Assembly (NCBI GenBank): GCA_026315105.1 | Contig: CM048744.1 | Location: 351,355,168 to 351,419,167 of the forward strand | Source of the DNA: Locusta migratoria | Lineage: Eukaryota; Arthropoda; Insecta; Orthoptera; Acrididae | Length of the DNA stretch: 64,000 nt | Reading direction: 5' to 3' | In this document: one piece after another, positions 9,944 to 20,430 of the stretch | How positions within the stretch are numbered: the first letter of the stretch is position 1 | Layout of the letters: each line of letters opens with the position of its first letter | Position numbers and translations under genes: made by a program | The notes under the pieces: generated by a model | What the model was told of the DNA's origin: nothing | The model's database searches: none | The model's input: only the letters and a program-made list of their open reading frames with translations

Positions 9944-12060
9944 CATGTCTCAAGCAGGAAATTGCAGTGAAAAACGTAAACACAAGACATTGACTTTGGT
10001 TGAAAAACCCGAAATTATAAAAAAGTTAAACAAAGGAAAAAAACGATCTAGCTCCATTTTATGGTGTTGGGCGTGCTACCATTTATGACATTAAAAAGAA
10101 TTGTGATAAAATTGAAGCGTTTATGCACAATTTGGACAGCAAACGCAGTGACAGGAAAGTGATAAAAACCGGTGAGTACTCATTAATTGAAGACGCTTTG
10201 TACACATGGCTTCTTCAGGAACGTAGTAAATACACTCCAATTTCAGGAGAACTTATCAAACAAAAAGCAAGATTTTTCTATAAAGAAATTATGAAAAAAG
10301 ACGATTTCCGCGCAATTTGCGGATGGCTTGATAAGTTTAAAAAGAGATTTGCTCTCCGCTTGCTTACTAGAACAGCAGAATAACTCTCTTGTGATTTCGA
10401 AGCTGTAGACCCCGTACAAACAAAAATTCAAAAAATCTTTAGAAGAGTTAGATCTTTGTCCTGATCAGGTTTATAACGCGGACGAAAGCGGACTGTTCTG
10501 GAGACTTTTGTTGAACAAAACATTCGTCCACAAAGCAGAGGCAAGTGCTCCTGGCACAAAAATGTCTAAAGGTAGGCTCACATTTATGCCATGCTCGAAT
10601 GCCAGTGGAACGCACAAACTTGAGCTGCTTGTCATAGGAAAATCAAAAAATGCTAGGGCGTTCAAAAATGCAAAACATCTACCAGTCAGATACAAACACC
10701 AAAACAAAGCTTGGATGACACGGGAATTGTTCAGTGAGTGGTTTTACGAGGAGTTCATGCTATCGGTCAGAAAGTCCCTCAAGAAGCAAAATTTGTCTCA
10801 GAAAGCTTTGTTGGTGTTGGATAACTGCCCCGGACATCCAGATGAAGATGAACTTAAATCCAAAGATGGTTTGATAAAAGTGGTGTTTCTTCCCCCAAAT
10901 GTAACCCCTTTGCTTCAACCTATGGATCAGAATATTATCCAGACTGTTACGGTGCATTACAAAAAAAAGCCTACTGTATAGTGTAATTAGCTAAGAGAAA
11001 ATTATTATTCAATCATTAAAAGAAACAAATGCTAAAAACGTTGTTTACAACCTTGCTCGGGCTTTGGAAAGTGTTTCGACTATAGTGTTGGGCCGGCCGC
11101 GGTGGCCGAGGGGACTGAGGCGCTACAGTCACGGTCTGTACGGCCACTACGGTCGGGGGTTCGAATCCCCCCTCGGGCATGGATATTTGTGCCGTCCTAG
11201 TTAGTAAGTAGTTCATAAGTAGTTTGTAAGTTTAGGGACTGATGATCCCGTAGTTAAGTCCCATAAGCTTAACAAACATTTGAATTTGAACATTTGACTA
11301 AGGCGCTTCAGTCACGATCTGCACGGCCACTACGGTCGGGGGTTCGAATCCCCCCTCGGGCATGGATATTTGTGCCGTCCTTAGTCTTAGCTAGTTCATA
11401 AGTAGTTTGTAAGCTTAGGAACTGATGACCCCGTAGCTAAGTCCCATAAGTTCTACAAACATTTTTTTTATAGTATTGGTATCTGCGTGGGGCAAACTGT
11501 GGCCAGATCTTCCTTTATTAAACGAGTAAAAAAAATGTTTTAAAGACGGCAAAGCGATACAGGAAGATATTGAACCTATTAACGACGAGGAACTCATGCA
11601 GCTCCAAGAGACAATTGACGATATCTGTTCAAATGATTCTGAAACACTGTCTGCTAGCCATGAAAATGACTGGTTATTCGGAAACGAAGACGAAACTTGT
11701 CAGCTGATGAGTGATAACGAGATTATCCAAGACGTGTTAACTACCCCCACTTATGATCGTGAAGAACAATCGGAAACTTCGTCAGTACAGACAGTACGAC
11801 ATAGCGACGCTGTGAATGCATTTAACACTTGTGTCATGTGGCCTGAGCAAAACCACGTAGAAGCAGCTGATGCTTTAGTTTTAAGCAGGCTGCAAGAGAA
11901 AGCTATCGAAAAACACAAACAAAGATTGACGACTTTACATCACAGAAGAAGCCGATTGATGAAGATGAATGTCAAAACGATTAATACATTAAAAATTACA
12001 TTGTTTCGTTTTTCAATTAATATGTTTGTCGCTATAAACATGCACATAAAGTATTGTTAA
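9944..12060 (+). pseudogene. Tigger/jerky-like transposase (CENPB HTH + DDE_1), broken
   Basis: ATG at 9944 opens MSQAGNCSEKRKHKTLTLVE, a CENPB-type N-terminal HTH. A frameshift near 10050 follows, after which GVGRATIYDIKKNCDKI continues the second helix. RSKYTPISGELIKQKA and GWLDKFKKRF at 10210-10350 belong to the HTH_CENPB DNA-binding part. The DDE_1 domain holds YNADESGLFW (first Asp, about 10475), LVLDNCPGHP (second, about 10815) and LLQPMDQNII (third, about 10925); the last two are 34 residues apart. A SINE interrupts the C-terminus at 11092. The acidic tail resumes at 11480 (QLQETIDDICSNDSETL) and ends near 12000. Frameshifts at about 10050, 10380 and 10980 plus the SINE make it non-functional. 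In the living family this protein cuts and pastes the element at TA sites in the nucleus. Confidence 0.88.
11092..11468 (+). mobile_element. Dimeric family-A SINE
   Basis: A full unit (head GCCGGCCGCGGTGGCCGAGG, box B GGGGGTTCGAATCCCC) is followed at about 11300 by a second unit lacking the first 35 or so bases (it starts ACTAAGGCGCTTCAGTCACG) but with its own box B and tail. One duplication flanks the pair: TATAGTGTTGG (11081-11091) and TATAGTATTGG (11469-11479). The dimer therefore appears to have integrated as one unit into the transposase gene. Confidence 0.9.
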
Positions 12061-12117
12061 CATATGATCTGAGTTTAACATGGTACAGTACTGTATTTTT
12101 TTGCTAGTCAATTAAAT

Positions 12118-12991
12118 CAGTAATTAAAACTTCCGGGCTGAGAGGCCGTGGTCGAACAGTAGAAATTTCTTCCCCTGACGTTTCGTTGTCGGCTGCGGGC
12201 AACATCTTATGAGGTGAGTCGACGACTGGCTGCTGGGCCGTGGAGGTCCTGTATATATAGAAGGCATAGAGGGCGCCACCACTCGTCACATGATGTCAAC
12301 AGTAAAACTATCTCGGCCTGCGTCATTACTCTCGATCGAAGGTAATCGATTGTCACATCTTTGGTACAAAGTAGACCGCCATATCTTGTCTAATTTTAAG
12401 CCTTCTTCCTTCCTGTTAAAATTATTGGGTGTTTAAAAATCTCTATAGCCTTTATAGCCATAATAATGCGATGTCTTAGCTAGCACGCTTGTCTCAGTCG
12501 CCTAACGGAATACAAGAGGAACTGTCGACTGGGACACACGGATAAATCGACCGTAGCGGAACATGTTTTTGAAAACGGTGACCACAAAATAAAATTTAGT
12601 GAGACAAGCGTGCTAGCTAAGACATCGCATTATTATGCACGTATGAATAGAGATTTTTAAACACCGGAATAATTTTAACAGGAAGGAAGAAGGATTAAAG
12701 TTAGACAAGATATGGCGGTCTACTTTGTACCAAAGACGTGACAATCGATTACCTTTGATCGAGAGTAATGACGCCAGCCAGAGATAGTTTTACTGTTGAC
12801 ATCACGTGGCGCCCTCTATATAAGCAGGACCTCCACGGACCAGCAGCCAGACGTCGACTCACCTCAGAAGATGTTGCCCGCAGCCGGCAACGAAACGACA
12901 GGGGAAGAAATTTCTACTGTTGAGCACGGCCTCTCAGCCCGGAAGTTTCAATTACTGAAGACGCCGGCCGTGAAAGCCTACACGTTATGAT
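12118..12991 (+). mobile_element. Penelope-like foldback element 1
   Basis: An 874-bp palindrome with a 13-bp target duplication TAGTCAATTAAAT (12105-12117 and 12992-13004). The left arm begins AAAACTTCCGGGCTGAGAGG; the right arm ends with its mirror, CTCTCAGCCCGGAAGTTTC. The centre (about 12500-12600) is unique. On the plus strand a GIY-YIG endonuclease tail is visible: SVAEHVFENGDHKIKFSETS then KTSHYYARM, followed by stops. Only the right end has an extra segment of about 35 nt outside the palindrome (GACGCCGGCCGTGAAAGCC). Confidence 0.82.
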
Positions 12992-13117
12992 TAGTCAATT
13001 AAATGTTGTACGTAACATAAAAAAACAGCATTTTTCATTGAACATCCAGTAATCCGACAATTTCTATAATCGGACATATGCCAGTCCCATATGAGTCGGA
13101 CTACAGAGACTCTACTG

Positions 13118-13810
13118 TATATTGTATCCTAACTATTATGTTGCTCTATTTCGGCAATGTAAAAGGAAGGTGCCATAGACCACGAGTCCGCCTGGAGGTT
13201 CGGCAACACGTCGAACTGAGAAGTGACGCGTGTATACATAGCTCCAAGGCGTCGCGTCGAGAATCGTCGAGCCTAGCCGAGAACGGGCGACCGGCCCAAG
13301 AGGTGTGCTTCTTGACGGGGACCGACTTGGTTCCGCATGGTCAGGTCCGCTATTTATAGCGATGCTACGGTCTCCGCAACAGGCAGTCGTTTTCGCCGCA
13401 GCTCTGGGACACTTGAGACGCCAGCTACCGTAGCGCGCCCACCAGAGAACAGCCAACGCTACGGGACATCGGGCGTCACCGAGAAGCAACATCTGACTCA
13501 CGTCCGCTAAGAACACCAAAGTCTTCCCGAACTATACTTCATTGGATGAATATCTTCGTCCCATTTGACTACTTATTTTGTAAATCATCAGACATTCTCT
13601 TGTGAATAACTGAGAAGTGTGTTTTCTTTCAGTAAATTGGTTTTTCTTTTGCAGGTAATCCTTTTTCTTGCTTTGAAACCTACCGGATATTTCGTTAACT
13701 TTCTTTGTGAAATATAACAATGCTGACAAGGTTTTCTTTCGACCATCATGGTCAAGGCGTTTGCTCCTTTTTCTGTTTTTTCTTCAAGTCGACAGGCAGG
13801 TTTCTTTCTG
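13118..13810. other. Unassigned; GC-rich block 13170-13530
   Basis: No family motif was recognised. GCTATTTATAGC at about 13350 is TATA-like and lies downstream of a GC-rich segment, so a promoter or an LTR is possible, but there is no second copy in the window to test this. 13540-13800 is AT-rich with no signature. Confidence 0.35.
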
Positions 13811-14021
13811 AATGAAACTTCCACTCTGCAGCGGAGTGTGCGATGATATGAAACTTCCTGGCAGATTAAAATTGTGTGCCGGAACCGGGACTCGAACCTG
13901 GGAGGCGGCATCGTGAGTCGTGTCTGGATAGCTCAGTCGGTAGAGGGCTTGCCCGCGAAACGCAAGGGTCGCAGAATCGAGTCCCGTTACCGGCTCACAA
14001 TTTTAGCCTACCAGGAAGTTT
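13811..14021 (+). mobile_element. Palindromic tRNA-like SINE, family C
   Basis: Begins AATGAAACTTCCACTCTGCA and has mirrored ends AAACTTCCTGGCAGATTAAA and CTACCAGGAAGTTT. A tRNA-like unit on the plus strand (about 13922-13994) starts TGGATAGCTCAGTCGGTAGA (tRNA-Lys/Glu-like box A). Its T-arm is mirrored by an antisense T-arm in the left half (CCGGGACTCGAACC). So the two halves are inverted copies of tRNA 3' sequence. Confidence 0.78.
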
Positions 14022-14551
14022 CGGGTTTCTTCTTGTCTCTTGATGATCGAACCCCCAAATGCCAGACCTCCCCATAAGTGGCACGACAAGTGTTGCTTTA
14101 CCTGCGAGACCTGGAACAAGTCGCGCAAAGGTTGTTGTCCACAGCGACAGACTTGGCGGCAGCAAGTGCTGATGCACTCCAACATTCTTCTCGGATAGAC
14201 TGTGGGGCCAACACATTCCGTGGGACTCTTCCGCCATTTCCGGATTTTGACAAGAAATACGAACCTTGGGCCACAATATTTTCTAGCTTCTGGCATCTCT
14301 GGCGTTTATCCTCGGCAACTCGGAACAGACACAACAACTCACAATACATACAGACAATCTATCGTATAAATAATTGAAGTTCTGTTTGCGACACAAGTTT
14401 TTTAGCTGCAAAAAACAACAGGGTCAATTGTCTTGGGAATAGTTTGCAGTTCGCAAAGAACAGTCTCGGGATATTTTCGATGCAGTGATGAGACCCGTAA
14501 GCAGTCATACCACTTCACTCGTGCGGAACATATTACTAGTTTAGTCTTCTG
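14022..14551. other. Unassigned sequence
   Basis: Overlapping ORFs on both strands around 14000-14380 give no recognisable domain. No terminal repeats were found. Confidence 0.35.
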
Positions 14552-15377
14552 TAGTTCGCGAACTAACTAGTTCGAAAGGGCGCTCCCACAGGCGAACTAC
14601 GCGAACTAGTTCGCAGATCCCTCGCCTCTTAGTTCGTCCGCTCCTTTTCCGAAGACGGACGGGTAACAGCGAGAGAGCGCGAGAGCGCACAGAATCGCGT
14701 GATTCCCCTCTGCCAGTTGCCGTCATTTCGACTGAGATGCAGCTCAGCCGTAGTTTTAGTTGCGGTAGCAAAAGCCAAAACTGGATGAACTAAAAAGAGC
14801 GACCTACTTCGCGGTCGAGCTGCGAACTAAAAGGAGAGCTTCCGGTCACGAACTAAAATATGCGCGATAGGCCGCGAACTAATAATGCGTGATAGCTCGC
14901 GAACTAAAAGATGCGCGAAAGGTCGCGAAGTAAAGGATGCGCGATAGATCGCGAACTAAAATTTGCACGATAGGTCGCGAACTGAAATATGCACGATACG
15001 TCGCGAACAGAATTAAAAATCACGAGTTTGCCTTCTGCTAATGAGAGCCATTTCGCGGTTAGCGTCTGCCTGCTAGATTACATAGTTCAGAGCTACAAAA
15101 TTTCTGCTTTGAAATATTCTGCACTGTGCAATATCTGACTAATAAATTCCATACTGTCAAGATATAGAGATAACTCTAAACTAAACGCGAGAAATTATCT
15201 ACAAACTATTTCTTTTGGTTTGCGTGATATCGTTAGCGGCTCAAGCAGCAAGCGCATGAAGCAGCTAGGTGGGGGAACTTCCCCCTCCACCTGCACGCGC
15301 AGACCACGCCGCTCAGCCGTCACTGGCAGCGGACGAACTAAAAGAACGAACTAGTGAGCGCTCCGGATCGCGAACTA
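14552..15377. mobile_element. TIR element with subterminal repeats (hAT-like, non-autonomous)
   Basis: Ends TAGTTCGCGA (14552) and TCGCGAACTA (15377) are perfect 10-bp inverted repeats. Many further AGTTCG/CGAACT motifs lie near both ends, including ACTAGTTCG 14575 and CGAACTAGT 15345. No ORF resembles a transposase. Flanking 8-mers (GTCTTCTG and TTGTACAT) do not match, so the class is uncertain; the subterminal motif density suits hAT-type MITEs. Confidence 0.6.
14824..15004 (+). repeat. 26-bp minisatellite, about 7 units
   Basis: Units of 25-26 bp each begin GAACTAAAAT/G and end in GGTCGC-like bases: (GAACTAAAATATGCGCGATA)GGYCGC with point changes. The first unit (14824) is the most divergent. 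Each unit carries the GCGAACTA motif of the element ends, so the array multiplies the presumed terminal binding motif. Confidence 0.85.
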
Positions 15378-15559
15378 TTGTACATGTTCCGGATGAGGGG
15401 CTTTGAGCATACTTATTGAAATTAAAAGACTTCTAAATACAGCCCTATATTCCTATCAATCGGTGATTCTAGCAGTCTCTTGGGGCATCAGTGTGCCTGA
15501 GCGATTCATCTCCAGTTGTTGCCACCCACGGCAGCTTTTGATGTGAAGACGACGATATC

Positions 15560-15790
15560 CGTATAGAACCTGACGCAATAAAGCTACAACAACTTCAATC
15601 TTTCCAGTGTTTGGGAAGCTTCATAACTACCAATGAAAGTTTTAAAGTCCCCGTGAAACGCAGAATATCCATGGGAAATAAAGCACTTGAAGGAGTGAAA
15701 TATTTTATGAGAGTCAGGAGCATCCCCATTAATATCAGGAAGAGATTCGTCAAATGTTTTGTGCGAAGCGTGGTGTCTTATGATTCTTTC
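15560..15790 (+). pseudogene. RTE-like LINE, C-terminal RT fragment
   Basis: Open segment reading QQLQSFQCLGSFITTNESFK, then VKRRISMGNKALEGVKYF, then NIRKRFVKCFVRSVVSYDSF. This matches the post-RT region of RTE-type LINEs (usual form YLGS-ITxDG ... EIKxRIxxAKxAF ... KRLVKCYVWSVLLYGSE). The LYGSE box is mutated. There is no RT palm domain and no 3' tail, so the fragment is truncated at both ends. Confidence 0.7.
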
Positions 15791-16272
15791 ATAAGACTTT
15801 TTTCGTTACGGTATGGACATGAATGCCCGTACCCTGTGGCAATGGGGAGAGGGGCCGAGCGGACGAGAGGGCGTCCTCCCGAGCTCACAGGAATACGATA
15901 AATATTGTCCAGAGAGGTGATTTTCTATCAAAGAAGCGATTTTAAAGTTATTATTTAATAACAGGGCTAAGTTTTTGGAGGATTGTAATATAATTTTTTT
16001 GTGTCTCTATTTAAAAGTCAGCGTTCATCCTCAAAAATATTAAAATTACTCCCCCGGCCTTTCCAACCTCCTTCTGACAAACTTCTCTCCCCGTCCCCCT
16101 CTCCACCCCACCCTTCGCCTGTAAACTGACAAATTAAAGCTCTTTGGTACGAAGCTCGATAAAGAAGAGCAATACAATTCGCAACATTGCCCTGCATTAC
16201 TAGAGTTATTAAAGACATGAAATTTATTTAATTTACAATGGGTTTTCTCAATCTTAATATCATTTCATATAC
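15791..16272. other. Unassigned; short block repeated near 18600
   Basis: A CT-rich block followed by CTCTTTGGTACG at about 16140 resembles 18600-18695 (also CT-rich, then GCTCTTTGGTACGG). The two blocks bracket the DUF4817-type element, which might reflect an older duplicated neighbourhood. No gene was seen. Confidence 0.35.
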
Positions 16273-18232
16273 AGGGTGAGTCACCTAACATACCGCTGGA
16301 TATATTTCGTAAACCACATCAAATACTGACGAACCGATTCCACAGACCGAACGTGAGGAGAGGGGCTAGTGTAACTGGTTAATACAAACCATAAAAAAAT
16401 GCACGGAAGTATGTTTTTTAACACAAACATACGTTTTTTTTAAATGGAACCCCGTTAGTTTTGTTAGCACATCTGAACATATAAACAAATACGTAATCAG
16501 TGCCGTTTGCTGCATTGTAAAATGTTAATTACATCCGGAGATATTGTAACCTAAAGTTGACGCTTGAGTACCACTCCTCCGCTGTTCGATCGTGTGTATC
16601 GGAGAGCACCGAATTAAGTAGGGATCCAAAGGGAATGGTGATGTACCTTAGGTACAGAAGAGACTAGAACAGCACATTACGTCCACATGCTAACACCTTT
16701 ATTGGTCTTTTTCACTGACGCACATGTACATATCCATGAGGGGTGAGGTACACGTACACACGTGGTTTCCATTTTCAATTACGGAGTGGAATGGAGTGTG
16801 TCCCGACATGTCAGGCTAATAGATGTTCAAAGTGGTGGCCATCATTTGCTGCACACAATTGCAATTTATGGCGTAATGAATGTCGTACACGCCGCAGTAC
16901 ATCTGGTGCAATGTCGACGCAGGCTGCCACAATACGTTGTTTCATATTCTCTGGGGTTGTAGGCACATCACGGTACACATTATCCTTTAACGTACCCACA
17001 GAAAGAAGTCCAGAGGCGTAAGATGTGGAGAACGGGCTGGCCAATTTATGCGTCCTCCACGTCCTATGAAACGCCCGTCGAACATCCTGTCAAGGATCAA
17101 CCTAGTGTTAATTGAGGAATGTACAGGTGCACCATCATGCTGATACCACATACGTCGACGCGTTTCCAGTGGGACATTTTCGAGCAACGTTGGCAGATCA
17201 TTCTGTAGAAACGCGATGTATGTTGCAGCTGTTTGGGCCCCTGCAATGAAGTGAGGACCAATGAGGTGGTCGCCAATGATTCCGCACCTTACATTTACAG
17301 TCCACGGTCGCTGTCGCTCTACCTGTCGGAGCCAGCGAGGATTGTCCACGGACCAGTAATGCATGTTCCGTAGATTCACTACCCCGTGGTTTGTGAAACC
17401 CGCTTCATCGGTACACAGATAGAACTGCAACGCATTCTCTTTTAATGCCCATTGACAGAATTGCACTGGATGATTGAAGTCATCACCATGTAATTGCTGA
17501 TGTAGCGACACATGAAACGGGTGAAAGCGGTGACGATGGAGTATGCGGATGACACTACTTTGAATCAGTCCACCGGCTCTCGCAATGTCTCGTGTACTCC
17601 TGTGTGGGTTCACGGCAACAGCAGCTTACACACCAACTGCACCCGCTTCTCCTGTGACGGGCCTGTTACGGACCCGTTTGCGTGCTACGACCATACCTGT
17701 TGCACACAGTTGGCGGTAGATGTTTTGAAATGTGCGGCACGTTGGATACTGTCTGTCCGGGTACCGTTCTGCATGCACCCTGCAGGCTTCATCTGCATTT
17801 TGTCCACACTCGCCATAGATGAGTATCATCTCCGCCTTTTCAGAGTTCGAATACATCATGGTCACAGTTCCTACAACACTACACTATTACAGACGTCTGG
17901 TAACACAGTGTACTACAGTTAGTCTGCGTGGAAAAACGAATGTGGAATAACAATAGCAGCAAGCGCTACATGCGGACACTGCGACAGCTAGACCAAACCA
18001 CAACAGTGCACTACAGCCACACTCGTAAACATGGTCGTCATCGTAAACATGTCCCTGCAGATGCTGCTCCCCGACTGTGGCCCGTGTTTGATACAACACG
18101 CAACTGAACGTCGGAGGTTTCAAGCGTCAACTTTAGGTTACAATATCTCCGGATGTAATTAACATTTTACAATGCAACAAACGGCACTGATTACGTATTT
18201 TTTATATGTTCGGATGTGCTAACAAAACTGAC
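16273..18232 (-). mobile_element. DUF4817-type (Tc1/mariner superfamily) transposon with long TIRs
   Basis: The outer left end is CAGGGTGAGTCACCTAAC. From 16454 to 16567 the sequence (GTTAGTTTTGTTAGCACATC ... AAAGTTGACGCTTGA) is mirrored at 18119-18232 (TCAAGCGTCAACTTTAGG ... GCTAACAAAACTGAC) with few changes, a TIR of about 113 bp. The right copy stops at 18232, so the outer about 180 bp seen on the left is lost there. A transposase on the minus strand fills the interior. The TIR core ATTACATCCGGAGATATTG recurs in the foldback at 48769-49443. Confidence 0.85.
16811..17865 (-). pseudogene. Transposase with DUF4817 HTH and DDE domain, frameshifted
   Basis: The start at 17865 gives MTMMYSNSEKAEMILIYGEC, the DUF4817-type N-terminal helix-turn-helix, to about residue 65 (RTFQNIYRQL). 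The frame shifts near 17620 and continues as RSTRDIARAGGLIQSSVIRI. Catalytic blocks follow: CTDEAGFTNHG (first Asp, about 17405), WYQHDGAPVH (second, about 17145) and SPHLTPLDFFLW (third, about 17000). A second frameshift at about 17000 leads to SVGTLKDNVYRDVPTTPENM and the end RHSLRHKLQLCAANDGHHF. Total length (about 350 residues) is normal for the family. Usually automatic annotation names such genes Tc3-like or DUF4817 protein. Two shifts disable this copy. Confidence 0.88.
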
Positions 18233-18719
18233 ATAATGTATTTGCTCAAGTTTTAGGAAGATTTCGTCGACAATGTAAATAAGGGCGACGATAACCGCAG
18301 AGACCATCATCTTCTTGCCTTGTAGCCGTTGACCCGCGACTTGAAGTGGCCAGATGTTCTATTCCTTGTGGTTGGCGTCGAAAATGTTGCTCTCGTAGGT
18401 TGGATTGCCGTTATAGCACATGAAACATAAAAAATATACAAACTCTTTTAAGAATCATATAACAAAAACATTTACATAGAAAAATCATTTAAACATAAAT
18501 ACAAACACAGTCTGCTGCAAAACTTAGCTGATATAAGGTAGTAGCGGAAACAATAATTCGTCACACAACACACTCCAAAACATTAAAAGTACTGCACACC
18601 CCTAGGTTAACGCCCCTTCCACCACCACCTCTCGCAGCCATCCCCCCCTCCCTCCGCCTAGAAGATGACAACTTATCGCTCTTTGGTACGGTAGTTGGTG
18701 AACAACGTGAGTCAGCCAG
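18233..18719. other. Unassigned sequence
   Basis: AT-rich then CT-rich (18600-18660). The only recognisable part is the block similar to 16080-16160. No coding signature. Confidence 0.35.
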
Positions 18720-19009
18720 AATGAAACTTTTCACTCTGCAGCGGAGTTTGCGCTGATATGAAACTTCCTGGCAGATTAAAATTGTGTGTCAGAAGCGGGA
18801 CTCGAACCTGGGACCTTTGCCTTTTGCGAGCAAGCGCTCTACCACGGAGCTACCCCGACACGACTCACGATGCCGCTTCACAACTTTACTTCCGCCAGTA
18901 CCTCGCCTCCTACTTTCCAAACTTCACAGAAGCTCTGCTGCGAAAGGCAAAGGTCCCAGGTTCGAGTCCCGGTTCCGGCACACAATTTCAATCTGCCAGG
19001 AAGTTTCAA
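18720..19009 (+). mobile_element. Palindromic tRNA-like SINE, family C
   Basis: Same head as the copy at 13811 (ATGAAACTTTTCACTCTGCA) and the same mirrored ends (AAACTTCCTGGCAGATTAAA and CTGCCAGGAAGTTT). The left half holds an antisense tRNA-like unit (GGGACTCGAACCTGGGACC ... AGCGCTCTACCACGGAGCTA). The right half holds a sense T-arm (GGTCCCAGGTTCGAGTCCC). Longer than the first copy, which has lost the middle. Confidence 0.8.
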
Positions 19010-19350
19010 CGTGAGTCAGTGTTTCCGTTACTGCAGAGACGCGGCAGTGTCGTGGACTGGGTGTTGTGCCTTGGGGCGCGCCGCTGTAGGCGAAGCACGG
19101 CTGGCAGCAGAGGCGACCGTCCTTGCCGCCGCAGGTGTGGAGCGGACTTCCGAGTGTGTCCTCCATAAGCGACGCTCGCTGCCGGCTCCCCATATAGCGG
19201 CCAGCGGCACGCGAGCTGACTCTGGAAGACACCCACGTGCGCCTGACGTCACGCCCGTGGCAGGATGGCGGAACAGTACCAGGGAGCTTACGATCCGGAG
19301 GTCGCGCGGCAGTGAAGATACACTCTGCAGTGAAATTCAAATCTTTGCAT
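19010..19350. other. GC-rich unassigned block
   Basis: Strongly GC-rich with many CpG. ORFs overlap on both strands, as expected for GC-rich sequence, and give no domain. It may be part of an LTR or a CpG-rich promoter, but there is nothing in the window to decide. Confidence 0.3.
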
Positions 19351-20095
19351 ACTAGCTGAACCCCCACTGCTTCGCATGCGTAGGCTGGTTGCTCTGCACC
19401 AGTTGTTTGTTTCTTTTTAATCTTTATGAAGAATCCATATCTTAAGTTTCGTAGTTATCGCTTGAAATTTGAGTTAACAGCGCCATATTTTTGAAAATCA
19501 ATTTTTGCATCTCGTATTTCACCCCCGTATTGGTCTAATTTCCAAAAATACCGAAACACGTATTTTTTTAAATCATAACGAACAATAAAAATCCCAATTT
19601 TTGCAGCTATAGCTTCAAAATTGTCTTGGTAACAAAGTGTTTTCGAAAAGAATTTTTGATCCCCTCTTTTACCCTCTCAGTTTTTGAATTTCCAAAAATA
19701 CCGAAACTCGTGTCTTTTTAATCCTGATCAAGAGTCCATATCCTAAGTTTCGTAGTTGTAGTTTAAAATTTGAGTTAACAGCAACATATTTTTGAAAATC
19801 AATTTTTTGCGTCACCTATTTATCCCCTTATTGGTCCAATTTCAAAAAATGCCGAAACAAGTGCCTCTTAAATTCGAACTCTGAATTAAAATCCGAAATT
19901 TTGTAGTTCTACCTTCAAAATTGCCTAAATAGCTACGTATTTTCAAAAAAAAAGTTTCATCCCCTATTTCACCCCCTTACGGACGAAATATCGAAAAATC
20001 GCTTCTTAAATGACGCCTACAGAGTAAGATCAACACCCTCCACAAATTTCAAGTTTCTATCTTCAGTGGTTTGGGCTGCCGTTGCCGCCTGCAGG
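19351..20095 (+). repeat. Dispersed repeat with internal ~150-bp reiterations
   Basis: Opens ACTAGCTGAACCCCCACTGC, resembling the heads at 3858, 34123 and 35025. Inside, a block containing TTTCACCCCC-ATTGGT-AATTTCCAAAAATACCGAAA recurs about every 150 bp (near 19515, 19665, 19820, 19965) with decay. It ends CACAAATTTCAAGTTTCTAT ... GTTTGGGCTGCCGTT, a form common in insect genomes. No protein. Confidence 0.6.
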
Positions 20096-20430
20096 TAGTA
20101 AATGTACTGATAATTCTTTTACGTCGTCAGCCAACAGATAGCCCAGTGACACAGCTGCCAGAGCGTACTCTGTGTCTATCCTTTAATAGGGAATGCCTAC
20201 AGCCATAATACGTAGTATCTGAAGTAAACAAGCAACATGCCTCCAGTTTCCGAGTGGCGAGATGGTTCTTTGTGGGAATTGCCACGCGAACGTGCTCTGT
20301 CAGTTGTGCGACGATGGCAGTCACGTAAACATACTCACACTTGTAGACAAGGCCCAGGACGTCCATGCAGCACACACATCCACCAAGATGGTCGTATCGT
20401 AAGGGCAGCAGTGTCAGATCGTACAGCTAC

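Larger units (their letters stand above)
8159..13117 (+). mobile_element. Tigger/jerky-like (pogo) DNA transposon, with nested insertions
   Basis: Left terminus CAGTATGGTCTCTATAATCC (8159) and right terminus, read inward on the other strand, CAGTAGAGTCTCTGTAGTCC (from 13117) form TIRs. Further GTCCGAC copies lie subterminally (CAGTCCGACACG, AGTAGTCCGACAC on the left; CCAGTAATCCGAC on the right). The right flank starts TA and the left flank is TG, consistent with a decayed TA duplication. Inside are a broken jerky-like transposase, a dimeric SINE (11092-11468) and a Penelope-like foldback (12118-12991). Without the inserts and their target duplications the element is about 3.7 kb. Confidence 0.88.

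Noticed and set aside
11092..11200. Genuine tRNA genes at SINE heads
   Set aside because: Each tRNA-like head is joined to the same non-tRNA body and lies between target duplications; the acceptor ends do not pair.
14850..15004. CRISPR-like array
   Set aside because: Units are 26 bp in direct contact without spacers and the genome is eukaryotic; it is a minisatellite.
14552..15377. Firm hAT assignment of the TAGTTCGCGA element
   Set aside because: The flanking 8-mers do not match and no transposase is present, so only a tentative class is given.
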